Source of the DNA: Vibrio metschnikovii CIP 69.14
GTDB lineage: Bacteria > Pseudomonadota > Gammaproteobacteria > Enterobacterales > Vibrionaceae
DNA: 64,000 nucleotides
NCBI RefSeq assembly: GCF_000176155.1
Contig: NZ_ACZO01000002.1
Location: 1-64,000, forward strand
Reading direction: 5' to 3'
Part shown: positions 1 to 14,197 of the stretch, one piece after another
How positions within the stretch are numbered: the first letter of the stretch is position 1
Layout of the letters: each line of letters starts with the position of its first letter
The notes under the pieces: model-generated
The model's input: only the letters and a program-made list of their open reading frames with translations
What the model was told of the DNA's origin: nothing
Database searches by the model: none
Position numbers and translations under genes: made by a program

Positions 1-28
1 TTGACTCTTCAAATTAACTCGCTAGAAT
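1..28 (+). promoter_or_regulatory. rRNA operon promoter
   Basis: A -35 box TTGACT (1-6) and a -10 box TAGAAT (23-28) are separated by 16 bp and lead into the rRNA leader. The position, about 280 bp before the 16S gene and just upstream of boxA, fits the downstream (P2-type) promoter of a gammaproteobacterial rrn operon. Any upstream P1 promoter would lie outside the window. Confidence 0.75.
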
Positions 29-68
29 TCACCTCCGCTTCGAAGCTCAACGAGAGATTCGCAAGCCA

Positions 69-83
69 GCTCTTTAACAATTT
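69..83 (+). promoter_or_regulatory. boxA antitermination element, rRNA leader
   Basis: GCTCTTTAACAATTT is the rrn boxA sequence on which NusB/NusE antitermination complexes assemble. The same 15-mer recurs in the 16S-23S spacer at 2067-2081, as is usual for rrn operons. The rest of 84-309 is leader RNA with no gene. Confidence 0.8.
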
Positions 84-309
84 AAACCAATCAATCTGTG
101 TGGGCACTCGTTGATGATAATCAAAATGCTTAGCAATAAGCACTTCGGTTTCAATGAACTGAGTGACCAAATTGATAGGGCTTTTCGAAGCGCTATCGGC
201 ACAGTCAATTCATTATCGTTCTGTTGGAACGATAATAGCTTTGAATTACGCTTCTATTAATAGGAGCTAGGTAATTTAGAGTCAGTATTCATTGAGCCAA
301 AAAGAACTT

Positions 310-1854
<1,545 letters not shown>

Positions 1855-1925
1855 CGTAAAGATTGTGCATTGATGAGTGTTCACACAGATTGAATTGGTT
1901 TAAGTAGTAAAGAGAGTATCTTAGT

Positions 1926-2001
1926 GTCCCGTTCGTCTAGAGGCCTAGGACACCGCCCTTTCACGGCGGTAACAGGGGTTCGACTCCCCTACGGGATACC
2001 A
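1926..2001 (+). tRNA. tRNA-Glu (anticodon TTC)
   Basis: A 76-nt cloverleaf in the 16S-23S spacer. The acceptor arms are GTCCCGT and ACGGGAT, the anticodon loop CTTTCAC carries TTC, the T loop is GGTTCGACTCC, and CCA is encoded. A Glu tRNA in this position is common in gammaproteobacterial rrn operons. Confidence 0.95.
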
Positions 2002-2066
2002 TCTTAAAGCGCATTGCTAAGCAGTGTTTTTTAAGATGGTTTACTCGTTTTAAAGCGATAAATCTA

Positions 2067-2081
2067 GCTCTTTAACAATTT
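2067..2081 (+). promoter_or_regulatory. boxA antitermination element, 16S-23S spacer
   Basis: GCTCTTTAACAATTT repeats the leader boxA (69-83) exactly. Spacer boxA elements reload the antitermination complex before the 23S gene. The rest of the spacer up to 2328 holds processing stems and no other gene. Confidence 0.75.
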
Positions 2082-2328
2082 GGAAAGCTGACAAAGTAAC
2101 TTATCTTCATTGATGAGTTACTTGTAAAGTTCTCAATCTTTATCTTTTGATAAAGACCAAAAATACACATTCAAGTGTGCTTGGTGAAAAACATCTTCGG
2201 ATGCTTTTCAAAATTGAGTCCGGCAAAATCTGTCTCGCACTCATGTAAATTAAACGCGAGACAACTTGGTCGCTTGTTTGTTTTCACTTTCGTGAAAGCA
2301 AGAAGCCAAAGACCCTTTGGGGTTGTAT

Positions 2329-5220
<2,892 letters not shown>

Positions 5221-5305
5221 ACAACACCCAAGGGGTTTTGGTGGACTCAAAGAAGTGCATTGAATGTGTAGAGAATGAAAAACAGCTTTCCGAATTAACC
5301 AAATT

Positions 5306-5425
5306 TGCTTGGCGACCATAGCGTTTTGGACCCACCTGACTCCATGCCGAACTCAGAAGTGAAACGAAACAGCGTCGATGGTAGTGTGGGGTCTCCCCAT
5401 GTGAGAGTAGAACATCGCCAGGCTT
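5306..5425 (+). rRNA. rrf: 5S ribosomal RNA
   Basis: About 120 nt from TGCTTGGCGACC to ATCGCCAGGCTT, whose ends pair. The conserved core CCATGCCGAACTCAGAAGTG is intact. It lies 85 bp after the 23S gene, in standard rrn order. Confidence 0.95.
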
Positions 5426-5509
5426 TAATACTGGTTTTTAGACCTAAGGTCTGAAGACAGAAACTCAATAAAGCAGCCAATCAGACTTTATCGAGTAACA
5501 AGACAATGT

Positions 5510-5586
5510 GGAGCGGTAGTTCAGTTGGTTAGAATACCGGCCTGTCACGCCGGGGGTCGCGGGTTCGAGTCCCGTCCGCTCCGCCA
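5510..5586 (+). tRNA. tRNA-Asp (anticodon GTC)
   Basis: A 77-nt cloverleaf: acceptor GGAGCGG/CCGCTCC, anticodon arm CCGGCCTGTCACGCCGG with GTC, T arm GCGGGTTCGAGTCCCGT, encoded CCA. It is the distal tRNA of the rRNA operon. A degenerate copy of its second half lies at 5678-5744. Confidence 0.96.
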
Positions 5587-5596
5587 CTGATAAGAG

Positions 5597-5624
5597 TCCC
5601 TAGCAGTAATGCTGGGGATTTTTT
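5597..5624 (+). terminator. rRNA operon terminator
   Basis: The stem TCCCTAGCA / TGCTGGGGA (one mismatch) closes a GTAA loop and is followed by six T residues. Its place directly after the distal tRNA makes it the intrinsic terminator of the rrn operon. Confidence 0.85.
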
Positions 5625-5677
5625 ATTGTTCGTTATTAATACGAAAGAAAAGCAGACAGCGGATAAGTTTAATTAAA

Positions 5678-5744
5678 TAGAATACCGGCCTGTCACGCCG
5701 GGGGTCGCGCTGGTTGTTCAACGGCAGGGAGTCCCGTCCGCTCC
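5678..5744 (+). pseudogene. Scrambled tRNA-Asp remnant
   Basis: 5678-5709 repeats the middle of the intact tRNA-Asp (anticodon arm and variable loop). About 20 unrelated bases (5710-5729) replace part of the T arm, then 5730-5744 repeats the acceptor 3' strand AGTCCCGTCCGCTCC, followed by a copy of the flank ACTGATAGAGTCCC. The 5' half (acceptor 5' strand and D arm) is missing, so it cannot fold as a tRNA. It is probably left over from contraction of a tandem tRNA array or excision of an element. No function is proposed. Confidence 0.8.
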
Positions 5745-5780
5745 ACTGATAGAGTCCCAAAATAAACCTTATTCTAAGTA

Positions 5781-5808
5781 TTGTTTAATGCTGTTGGTTA
5801 GGTAAAAT
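5781..5808 (+). promoter_or_regulatory. Candidate promoter of the fluoride riboswitch transcript
   Basis: TTGTTT (5781-5786) and TAAAAT (5803-5808) are spaced by 16 bp. Transcription would start just at the first base of the riboswitch, which is the usual arrangement. Assigned by eye. Confidence 0.5.
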
Positions 5809-5874
5809 GCGGCTAGGTGATGATGTTCCACCTAGCAGTTATGCTAAACCGCTTTTCAAGCTGATGACGTCTGT
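5809..5874 (+). promoter_or_regulatory. Fluoride riboswitch (crcB motif)
   Basis: The hairpin GCTAGGTG / CACCTAGC encloses ATGATGTTC, matching the family's conserved GATG..GTTC loop. It is followed by AAACCGC and then by AGCTGATGACGTCT, matching the conserved CTGATGAC. These are the three conserved blocks of the fluoride aptamer in the right order and spacing. The next gene on this strand is a CLC protein with fluoride-exporter motifs, which supports the assignment. The aptamer ends about 350 bp before that gene's start, an unusually long leader. Confidence 0.85.
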
Positions 5875-5921
5875 ACATGCAATGAGATAACAAGATAAGT
5901 TCTTGTTGTGTCTGTGTACAG
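5871..5921 (+). other. Inverted repeat after the fluoride aptamer
   Basis: Outer arms CTGTACA (5871-5877) and TGTACAG (5915-5921) and an inner pair AACAAGA / TCTTGTT form a long imperfect hairpin right after the aptamer. It may be the expression platform, because its first arm abuts the aptamer's last conserved block. There is no T-run behind it, so it does not look like a simple intrinsic terminator. The following 5922-6210 is AT-rich leader with no gene that I can see. Confidence 0.45.
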
Positions 5922-6222
5922 CTCATTTGGCTCATCACAGAATCATTGCGTTTTATCCCTTTTGTTAAGAGTGAAGCAATGATGCACACCTCAAAGAACC
6001 AATTTTATCCTCACACCGTTTATTGCTTATTATTCAGTATTATAAAGTTAACGCTTTTTAAAGACGCTTAATTAGTGTTTCGCTACGTTATTTACATTAA
6101 TCACGACTATTATTATGCCTGTTATCTATTTAGTTAGCGCTGAATCTCGTTATTGAATGATGATCGGTGGAAGTGAAGCAAATCATTATTAAATGATTTG
6201 TACATCATTGGGAGCATAAATT

Positions 6223-7569
6223 TTGTCTATCAAATCTCTGGATCATTTACCTCACGTTGTACTACAAACATTACGTTGGACATTGCTAGTTACCCCATTA
6301 GCAATTTTAGTCGGCTTGATGAATGCTTTTTTCTTATGGGCTTTGGAATTTGCGACTCAGACTCGTGTCGATAACCCGCATTTAATTTATGGGCTTCCTA
6401 TTTCTGGTTTAGGATTAGTATTTTTTTATCGCCAGTGGGGAGGTATTTCCGAGCGTGGTAATAATCTGATTATCGACCAAATTCATCAATCGAATGAGAA
6501 AATTCCTTTTCGGATGAGTGTTTTTGTACTCGTTGCGACGGTAGTTACTCATCTATTTGGTGGCTCTGCGGGACGGGAAGGTACGGCGGTGCAAATTGGC
6601 GGCGCGGTATCAGCTTGGTTTAGTCGCGTGTTTAAACTGGATGAATCTGATCAACGCTCTATATTGGTTGCAGGAATTGCCGCGGGGTTTGGTTCGGTGT
6701 TTGGCACCCCGATTGCGGGAGCTATTTTTGCCGTGGAAGTCCTGTCAGTCGGTAGGATTAAATATCAAGCATTACTACCGGCATTGATTGCTGCGGTTTT
6801 AGCGGATGTGGTATGCAGTGCGGTAGGGGCTCATCATACGCACTACAATATCGGCTTTGCCCAGTTCAATAGTTTGTTTGAGCATCCTATATCGATTGAT
6901 TTTATTTTAACTGGCAAGATATTGATTGCTGGCGTGATATTTGGCTTAGTGGGTTTACTGTTTAGTGAACTAACATCAGGCTTGAAAGCTTGGTTTCTAC
7001 GTAGGTTACGCAATCCTTATTTAATTGTATTTTGTGGTGGTTTGTTAGTGATTGCTATCGTTAAGTTAATTGGTAACTATGACTATATTGGTATTGGTGT
7101 TTATCCTATACGTGAAGGTGGAGTGAGTATCACTTCTGCATTTGAGGCCGGTGGCGCTGAATGGAATAGCTGGATATTAAAATTGATTTTAACGGCGATA
7201 ACTTTAGCAGCTGGCTTTAAAGGTGGCGAAGTTACCCCCTTGTTCTTTATTGGAGCCACATTAGGTAATTTCCTCGCATGGGTAATGGGGGCACCGGTTG
7301 AGCTGTTCGCTGCGCTAGGCTTTTTAGCGGTGTTTGCTGCAGCAGCCAATACTCCTCTAGCTTGCATTATTATGGGGGTTGAATTGTTTGGGGCTGATCA
7401 TCTGATCTACTTTGCTTTAGTTTGTTTTATTGCTTATTACGCCAGTGGTCATAGTGGTATTTATGGTTCACAACGTATTGCGGTGGCTAAACGCATTTCT
7501 CCTTATCAACCACCTAAAATAGACCAAACCGTCGCTCAGGCGATGGCGAGTAAAAAGAATAAGCAATAA
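6223..7569 (+). CDS. CLC-family fluoride/proton antiporter (CLC-F type)
   Basis: A 448-residue polytopic inner-membrane protein of the CLC chloride channel/antiporter family. The motif GREGT at residues 117-121 carries the gating glutamate E119, and GNNLI at 79-83 stands where chloride-type CLCs have GSGIP. As known for the family, GREGT/GNNLI-type motifs mark the CLC-F branch, which exports fluoride in exchange for protons. FGTPIAGAIFAVEV and GGEVTP are further CLC hallmarks. The start is a TTG at 6223, chosen because GGGAG lies 9 bp upstream and the next residues begin the amphipathic N-terminus. A fluoride riboswitch lies upstream on the same strand, so expression is probably induced by fluoride. 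Many databases would simply label it a voltage-gated chloride channel. Confidence 0.85.
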   Translation: MSIKSLDHLPHVVLQTLRWTLLVTPLAILVGLMNAFFLWALEFATQTRVDNPHLIYGLPISGLGLVFFYRQWGGISERGNNLIIDQIHQSNEKIPFRMSVFVLVATVVTHLFGGSAGREGTAVQIGGAVSAWFSRVFKLDESDQRSILVAGIAAGFGSVFGTPIAGAIFAVEVLSVGRIKYQALLPALIAAVLADVVCSAVGAHHTHYNIGFAQFNSLFEHPISIDFILTGKILIAGVIFGLVGLLFSELTSGLKAWFLRRLRNPYLIVFCGGLLVIAIVKLIGNYDYIGIGVYPIREGGVSITSAFEAGGAEWNSWILKLILTAITLAAGFKGGEVTPLFFIGATLGNFLAWVMGAPVELFAALGFLAVFAAAANTPLACIIMGVELFGADHLIYFALVCFIAYYASGHSGIYGSQRIAVAKRISPYQPPKIDQTVAQAMASKKNKQ

Positions 7570-7587
7570 CTGTTAACTATTTTGCTG

Positions 7588-7616
7588 TTATCACTAGATT
7601 GCTAAATTTATATAAT
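7588..7616 (+). promoter_or_regulatory. Candidate thiamine operon promoter
   Basis: TTATCA (7588-7593) and a perfect -10 TATAAT (7611-7616) are 17 bp apart. The start point would fall about 15 bp before the TPP riboswitch. Confidence 0.55.
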
Positions 7617-7635
7617 CTTGTATGCTAGTTTTCAC

Positions 7636-7720
7636 TTGTCGGAGTGCCATATGGCTGAGACCGTTTATTCGGGATCCGTTGAACCTGATCAGGCTAATAC
7701 CTGCGAAGGGAACAAGAGAA
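7636..7720 (+). promoter_or_regulatory. TPP riboswitch (THI box)
   Basis: Conserved blocks occur in order: GTCGGAGTGCC, GGCTGAGACCG, then CCGTTGAACCTGATCAGG, TAATACCTGCG and AAGGGAACAAGAG. These are the pyrimidine- and pyrophosphate-sensing arms of the thiamine pyrophosphate aptamer. AACAAGAG at its 3' edge can pair with CTCTTGTT about 60 nt downstream, a likely switching helix. It precedes thiC by about 115 bp and would lower expression of the whole thi operon when TPP is abundant. Confidence 0.95.
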
Positions 7721-7816
7721 GACAATTTGTGGTGTCTTATTGTAACCCTATCTACACACCACTGATCTGTTGATCCCCTCTTGTTGCATCTTTCCGTCAA
7801 GCATTATCCCTAATGA

Positions 7817-9769
<1,953 letters not shown>

Positions 9770-9772
9770 AGC

Positions 9773-11080
9773 GTGAAACTATTAATCCCTGCTCATTGTA
9801 TTGAGTTAACGGGAGCCGTTCAGCAAGTCTTACTACTTGCTAAGCAGCAAGGTTTTGCGATCGAATCGATTGAATTGGGCGTTAGTCCAACCCAATCGAT
9901 GCAGCTGCTTGGCCAGCATCGTTACTCGTTGCAGACGGATCTCTTTCCTTCTTTCTCAGGCTCAGAGCCATCACGGCAAAACTTGGCATCTATTGCCTTT
10001 GGCTATCAGTCGCGTAAGAGCGATAGTGATATTGATAACCTAGACTCAGCCACCTTACTGATTGGCGCTGCTTATAAAGGTCAGCAAAGGGATATTTGGC
10101 GTCACACCGATGGTGAATTAATGTTCCTATCGGGGGCGATGTTATCTCCAGCCCAGGCTTGGCATCATTTAGCGTGGTTGGTCGCGGCACTATGTTTGGA
10201 GTTTGCCCTTGAAGATGCTTTATGCATCGCTAGGGCTGCGCTGAATGTTTCACGTGAAACATGGCCAAAGGATTATGCTTATTTCCCTGCTGTGCAATCT
10301 TGCCTGGTCGATGAAACTAGAGCGATCAGCTTTCCCTCACTGGCTAAACAGAGCTTAGGTCTTTATCCGGTGGTGGATAATATCGCTTGGGTAGAATCCT
10401 TGCTTAAGCTCGGCATAAACACACTTCAGCTACGGATAAAAAATCCTCAGCAAGTGGATTTAGAACAGCAAATTGTTCGTGCGATTGAATTGGGCCGTCA
10501 ATATCAAGCTCAAGTCTTTATTAATGATTATTGGCCATTGGCGCTTAAGCATGGTGCATTTGGCGTTCATTTAGGCCAAGAAGATTTACAATCAGCGGAT
10601 CTTGATGCTTTAGCTAAGGCTAACATCCACTTAGGGTTATCAACCCATGGTTACTTTGAATTACTGACCGCGTTAAAAATCAGGCCGAGTTATATCGCAT
10701 TAGGGCATATCTTTCCTACCACAACCAAGCAAATGCCTTCACGTCCTCAGGGGTTGGTACGTTTGGCGCTATACCAGCAGTTAGTAGATAGCAGTACCGA
10801 CTATCGATATTTAGTGCCAGCCTCAGCTCTCGATCAACAACTCACTATAGAACGAGACAGTACCATTAAGGGAGAGTTACCAACGGTAGCGATCGGGGGT
10901 ATTGATTTAACCAATATTCAATCGGTAGTGGAATGTGGCGTTGCCAGTGTTGCCGTCGTGCGTGCCATTACTGAGGCCGATGATGTACACGCCGCAGTTA
11001 AGCATCTCCAAGCTCAACTAGCCAGTAAGCCGCAGGAGCAAAAGCTATCAACTCAGGAGGTGGCCGATGTTAACGGATAA
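9773..11080 (+). CDS. thiE: Thiamine-phosphate synthase ThiE with N-terminal extension
   Basis: A 435-residue protein. Residues from about 198 onward form the ThiE TIM barrel, which joins the pyrimidine and thiazole phosphates: LGLYPVVDN, LQLRIKN, VFINDYW, GVHLGQEDL, LGLSTHG, YIALGHIFPT and TVAIGGI are the expected strand/loop motifs. About 200 N-terminal residues are extra compared with the usual 210-residue enzyme, and I do not recognise that domain. I recall long ThiE proteins as usual in vibrios. The start is GTG at 9773, after GGGGAG. The gene ends inside thiF (14-bp overlap), which suggests translational coupling. A perfect parS site lies in it at 10246-10261. Confidence 0.92.
   Translation: MKLLIPAHCIELTGAVQQVLLLAKQQGFAIESIELGVSPTQSMQLLGQHRYSLQTDLFPSFSGSEPSRQNLASIAFGYQSRKSDSDIDNLDSATLLIGAAYKGQQRDIWRHTDGELMFLSGAMLSPAQAWHHLAWLVAALCLEFALEDALCIARAALNVSRETWPKDYAYFPAVQSCLVDETRAISFPSLAKQSLGLYPVVDNIAWVESLLKLGINTLQLRIKNPQQVDLEQQIVRAIELGRQYQAQVFINDYWPLALKHGAFGVHLGQEDLQSADLDALAKANIHLGLSTHGYFELLTALKIRPSYIALGHIFPTTTKQMPSRPQGLVRLALYQQLVDSSTDYRYLVPASALDQQLTIERDSTIKGELPTVAIGGIDLTNIQSVVECGVASVAVVRAITEADDVHAAVKHLQAQLASKPQEQKLSTQEVADVNG
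10246..10261. promoter_or_regulatory. parS centromere site (ParB1 binding), perfect
   Basis: TGTTTCACGTGAAACA is the perfect 16-bp palindromic consensus of the bacterial chromosomal parS site bound by ParB. It lies inside thiE, where codons have accommodated it. An identical copy sits 3.7 kb downstream. parS sites cluster near replication origins, so this places the window on the origin-proximal arm of chromosome 1. Confidence 0.9.
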
Positions 11081-11867
11081 GCAATTTTTACGTTATCAAC
11101 GTCAGATTTGTTTGCCTGATATTGCTGAGCAAGGGCAAATCACATTGCTCGCAAGCAAGGTGTTGATTATTGGTTGTGGCGGTTTAGGCAATGCGGTAGG
11201 CCAATATCTTGCCGCTGCAGGGGTTGGCAAACTGATCCTAGCTGATGACGATACGGTAGAAGTCTCTAACTTATCTCGGCAAATCGCTTTTCAAACTCAA
11301 CAAGTAGGCATGTCGAAAGTCTCTGCTTTACAGCAATCTCTACAGCGCTTAAACCCTGAAGTACGCATCCGTTGCGTCAATCGGCGGATGGATGAGGCGC
11401 TATTAAATTTAGAAGTACCGATGGCCGATGTTGTTGTCGACTGTAGTGATAATAGTGTCACGCGCTTTGCGATAAACCAAGTTTGTCACCAGCATGGTGC
11501 TGTACTTATTTCTGGCTCAGCGATTGGCTGGCAAGGTCAATGTATCGCGTTTAATTTTCGTCAGCCACATACCGCTTGCTATCGTTGTCTAGTGGCTGAG
11601 CATAACTCAGCGCGTAATTGCAGTGATAGTGGGGTAATTGGACCGGTAGTAGGGATGATAGGTAATCTACAAGCCTTAATGACTTTACAAGTCTTGCTCG
11701 ATATTGATCCGGTTAAATATCAACAGCTGCACTATTTTGATGGACACAAGTTAAGTTGGCAGCAATGGCGACTAGCGGCTGATCCTGACTGTCCGGTGTG
11801 TCATTCAGCATCTTCAACAGCAACGTCATCTTTTGCTGATCATTTTCACCAAGAGGAGATTACCTAA
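11067..11867 (+). CDS. thiF: ThiS adenylyltransferase ThiF
   Basis: A 266-residue E1-like enzyme that adenylates the C-terminal glycine of ThiS so that sulfur can be loaded for thiazole synthesis. The nucleotide-binding motif VLIIGCGGLGNAVGQYLAAA lies near residue 35. R and D residues of the active site follow (LADDDTVEVSNLSRQ), and paired CYRC and CPVC motifs bind structural zinc. Size is standard. It overlaps thiE by 14 bp and shares one base with thiS, as part of a tightly packed operon. Confidence 0.95.
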   Translation: MLTDKQFLRYQRQICLPDIAEQGQITLLASKVLIIGCGGLGNAVGQYLAAAGVGKLILADDDTVEVSNLSRQIAFQTQQVGMSKVSALQQSLQRLNPEVRIRCVNRRMDEALLNLEVPMADVVVDCSDNSVTRFAINQVCHQHGAVLISGSAIGWQGQCIAFNFRQPHTACYRCLVAEHNSARNCSDSGVIGPVVGMIGNLQALMTLQVLLDIDPVKYQQLHYFDGHKLSWQQWRLAADPDCPVCHSASSTATSSFADHFHQEEIT

Positions 11868-12073
11868 TGACCATCTCTGTGACTATTAATCAACAGCTGC
11901 AGCAATTAGCACAACCGATCACCATTGCTGAATTACAACAGCAATTACAGTTACCCACCGTGGGCAGTGTATTTGCGCTTAATGATGGCATTATTCCCCA
12001 AGGTTTATGGGAGCAAACCATAGTTAACGACGGTGACACGATTGCCATATTTCAAGCCATCGCAGGAGGTTAA
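11867..12073 (+). CDS. thiS: Sulfur carrier protein ThiS
   Basis: A 68-residue ubiquitin-fold protein ending in AIAGG. The terminal Gly-Gly is adenylated by ThiF and converted to a thiocarboxylate that donates sulfur to the thiazole ring made by ThiG. Its ATG shares the last base of the thiF stop (TAATG), and its own stop overlaps the thiG start, so the three genes are probably translationally coupled. Confidence 0.95.
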   Translation: MTISVTINQQLQQLAQPITIAELQQQLQLPTVGSVFALNDGIIPQGLWEQTIVNDGDTIAIFQAIAGG

Positions 12074-12837
12074 TGATGTTAACTATTGCAGGAACTCAGT
12101 TTCAATCACGACTATTAACTGGCACTGGCAAGTTTGCCAATCGCCACACCATGGCAGCAGCGATAGCCGCTAGCAAATCCCAGCTGGTGACGATGGCTTT
12201 AAAGCGAGTCGATTTACAGCATCGTGAGGATGACATTCTCGCGCCCTTGATCGCTGCTGGTGTTCAGCTATTGCCCAATACTTCGGGAGCGAAAACTGCC
12301 CGTGAAGCGATTTATGCTGCCCATCTTGCTCGAGAGGCGCTGCAAACGAATTGGCTTAAACTGGAAATCCACCCAGACCCGAAATATTTAATGCCCGATC
12401 CGATAGAAACTTTACTGGCCGCTGAACAATTAGTGAAAGATGGCTTTATTGTTTTACCTTATTGCCACGCCGACCCTGTGTTATGTAAACGCTTGGAAGA
12501 GGTGGGCTGCGCGGCGGTCATGCCATTAGGAGCGCCGATAGGCAGTAATCAGGGGTTAAGAACGCAAGACTTTCTAAAGATCATCATTGAACAAGCCAAT
12601 GTGCCAGTAATTATTGATGCCGGCATTGGTGCCCCTTCTGATGCGATGTTAGCGATGGAAATGGGCGCGGATGCGGTATTAGTCAATACTGCGATTGCGA
12701 CTGCCGCTGATCCCGTTTTGATGGGGCAGGCTTTTAAGCAAGCGGTCGAAACCGGACGCTTAGCTTATCAAGCAGGATTAGCCGCTCGTGGTCAACAAGC
12801 GGTGGCCTCAAGTCCGTTGACCGCTTTTTTGGATTGA
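12073..12837 (+). CDS. thiG: Thiazole synthase ThiG
   Basis: A 254-residue TIM-barrel enzyme that assembles the thiazole phosphate from deoxyxylulose phosphate, dehydroglycine and ThiS thiocarboxylate. The Schiff-base lysine lies in the strand [10 protein letters not shown] near residue 44. [26 protein letters not shown] and [20 protein letters not shown] are family signatures. Start ATG at 12073 or the adjacent ATG at 12076; GGAGG lies just upstream. It is 4 bp before thiH, its functional partner. Confidence 0.95.
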   Translation: MMLTIAGTQFQSRLLTGTGKFANRHTMAAAIAASKSQLVTMALKRVDLQHREDDILAPLIAAGVQLLPNTSGAKTAREAIYAAHLAREALQTNWLKLEIHPDPKYLMPDPIETLLAAEQLVKDGFIVLPYCHADPVLCKRLEEVGCAAVMPLGAPIGSNQGLRTQDFLKIIIEQANVPVIIDAGIGAPSDAMLAMEMGADAVLVNTAIATAADPVLMGQAFKQAVETGRLAYQAGLAARGQQAVASSPLTAFLD

Positions 12838-12841
12838 TACT

Positions 12842-14002
12842 ATGAGCTTTCTAAATCGCTTTGCTGAGCTTAATTGGGATGATATTAAGCTGTCCATATA
12901 CAGCAAGACAACTACAGATGTCGAGCGGGCGTTAGCCAAGCCAGTTAGGACATTAACCGATTTCCAGGCCTTGCTATCACCAGCCGCTGAGCCATACCTT
13001 GAGCAGATGGCTCAGCTGTCTTATGCTGCTACTCGCCAACGCTTCGGCCACACCATGGGCTTGTACGTGCCGCTGTATTTATCGAACTTGTGCGCCAATA
13101 GTTGCACCTATTGCGGTTTTTCAATGGAAAATCGCATTAAGCGGAAAACTCTTGATGTTGATGAAGTGCAGCAAGAAATAGCCGCTATTAAAGCAATGAA
13201 CTTTGATAGTGTGTTATTGGTGACGGGTGAGCATGAAACTAAAGTCGGCATGAATTATTTTCGGCAAATGTTACCGTTAATAAAGTCCGCTTTTCATCGT
13301 GTCGCAATGGAAGTACAGCCGTTAGCACAAGCGGAGTATGCAGAATTAAAAAGCTTAGGTTTAGATGCGGTGATGGTTTATCAGGAGACGTATCATCCTT
13401 CTACTTATGCTCAGCATCATTTACGTGGCAAGAAAACCGATTTTGAATTTAGGTTAGCGACTCCAGATCGCCTTGCCAAAGCTGGGATTGATAAAATCGG
13501 TTTAGGGGCTTTAATTGGTCTGGATGATTGGCGTACGGACAGTTTTTATGTCGCAACACATCTCGATTATTTAGAGAAGACCTATTGGCAAAGTCGCTAT
13601 TCAATTTCTTTTCCGCGCTTACGGCCTTGTACGGGAGGGGTGCCTCCCAAGTCACTGATGACAGATAAACAGCTGGTGCAGCTTATTTGTGCTTTTCGTT
13701 TATTTAATTCGCAGGTTGAGTTATCGCTCTCTACTCGTGAATCGGCTGAATTTCGCGATCATGCTATGTTGCTTGGTATCACTAGTATGTCGGCAGCGTC
13801 GAAAACCCAACCGGGAGGGTATGCGGATAATAAACCAGAATTGGAGCAATTTACGATCAGTGATCAGCGAAGCGCGGCAGAGGTGGCGACTATTATTGAA
13901 GCTCGTGGACTTGCTCCGGTATGGCAAGACTGGCACTCGGTGTATTCTGGAGGGTATGTTTCACGTGAAACATTAACCAGTAAGAGTTTGTCATCACTTT
14001 AA
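12842..14002 (+). CDS. thiH: 2-iminoacetate synthase ThiH
   Basis: A 386-residue radical-SAM tyrosine lyase that gives dehydroglycine (2-iminoacetate) to ThiG. The cluster motif CANSCTYCGF (CX3CX2C) lies near residue 85, and the C-terminal domain has the PGGYAD stretch. Normal length. It is the last gene of the thi operon, followed about 105 bp later by a strong terminator. Its 3' end contains the second perfect parS site (13957-13972). Confidence 0.95.
   Translation: MSFLNRFAELNWDDIKLSIYSKTTTDVERALAKPVRTLTDFQALLSPAAEPYLEQMAQLSYAATRQRFGHTMGLYVPLYLSNLCANSCTYCGFSMENRIKRKTLDVDEVQQEIAAIKAMNFDSVLLVTGEHETKVGMNYFRQMLPLIKSAFHRVAMEVQPLAQAEYAELKSLGLDAVMVYQETYHPSTYAQHHLRGKKTDFEFRLATPDRLAKAGIDKIGLGALIGLDDWRTDSFYVATHLDYLEKTYWQSRYSISFPRLRPCTGGVPPKSLMTDKQLVQLICAFRLFNSQVELSLSTRESAEFRDHAMLLGITSMSAASKTQPGGYADNKPELEQFTISDQRSAAEVATIIEARGLAPVWQDWHSVYSGGYVSRETLTSKSLSSL
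13957..13972. promoter_or_regulatory. parS centromere site (ParB1 binding), perfect
   Basis: A second perfect TGTTTCACGTGAAACA, inside the last codons of thiH. It matches the copy in thiE base for base. A 14/16 near-match follows at 24578-24593, giving a three-site cluster over about 14 kb. Confidence 0.9.
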
Positions 14003-14105
14003 CGGATGCTTTGACACTTGAAGCTTAGTTAACTTAAAACTTAGTTAATATGTGTCTTTTAAGCTAAAAGCAATTCTCAAACGAAGCTTATTAAGTTGTT
14101 GAGAT

Positions 14106-14146
14106 AAAGCACCAAGGTAATGAATAACTTTCTTGGTGCTTTTTTC
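14106..14146 (+). terminator. Thiamine operon terminator
   Basis: AAGCACCAAG and CTTGGTGCTT form a perfect 10-bp stem and are followed by a T-run on the plus strand. It lies between thiH and the convergent proV. Confidence 0.85.
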
Positions 14147-14197
14147 ATTTATTAGATAAGTAAGCCTGTTAACGGATAGCGATGAGTCACAAAGCGA

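Noticed and set aside
5871..5921. Intrinsic terminator serving as the riboswitch expression platform
   Set aside because: The hairpin is real, but no T-run follows, so I list it only as an inverted repeat.
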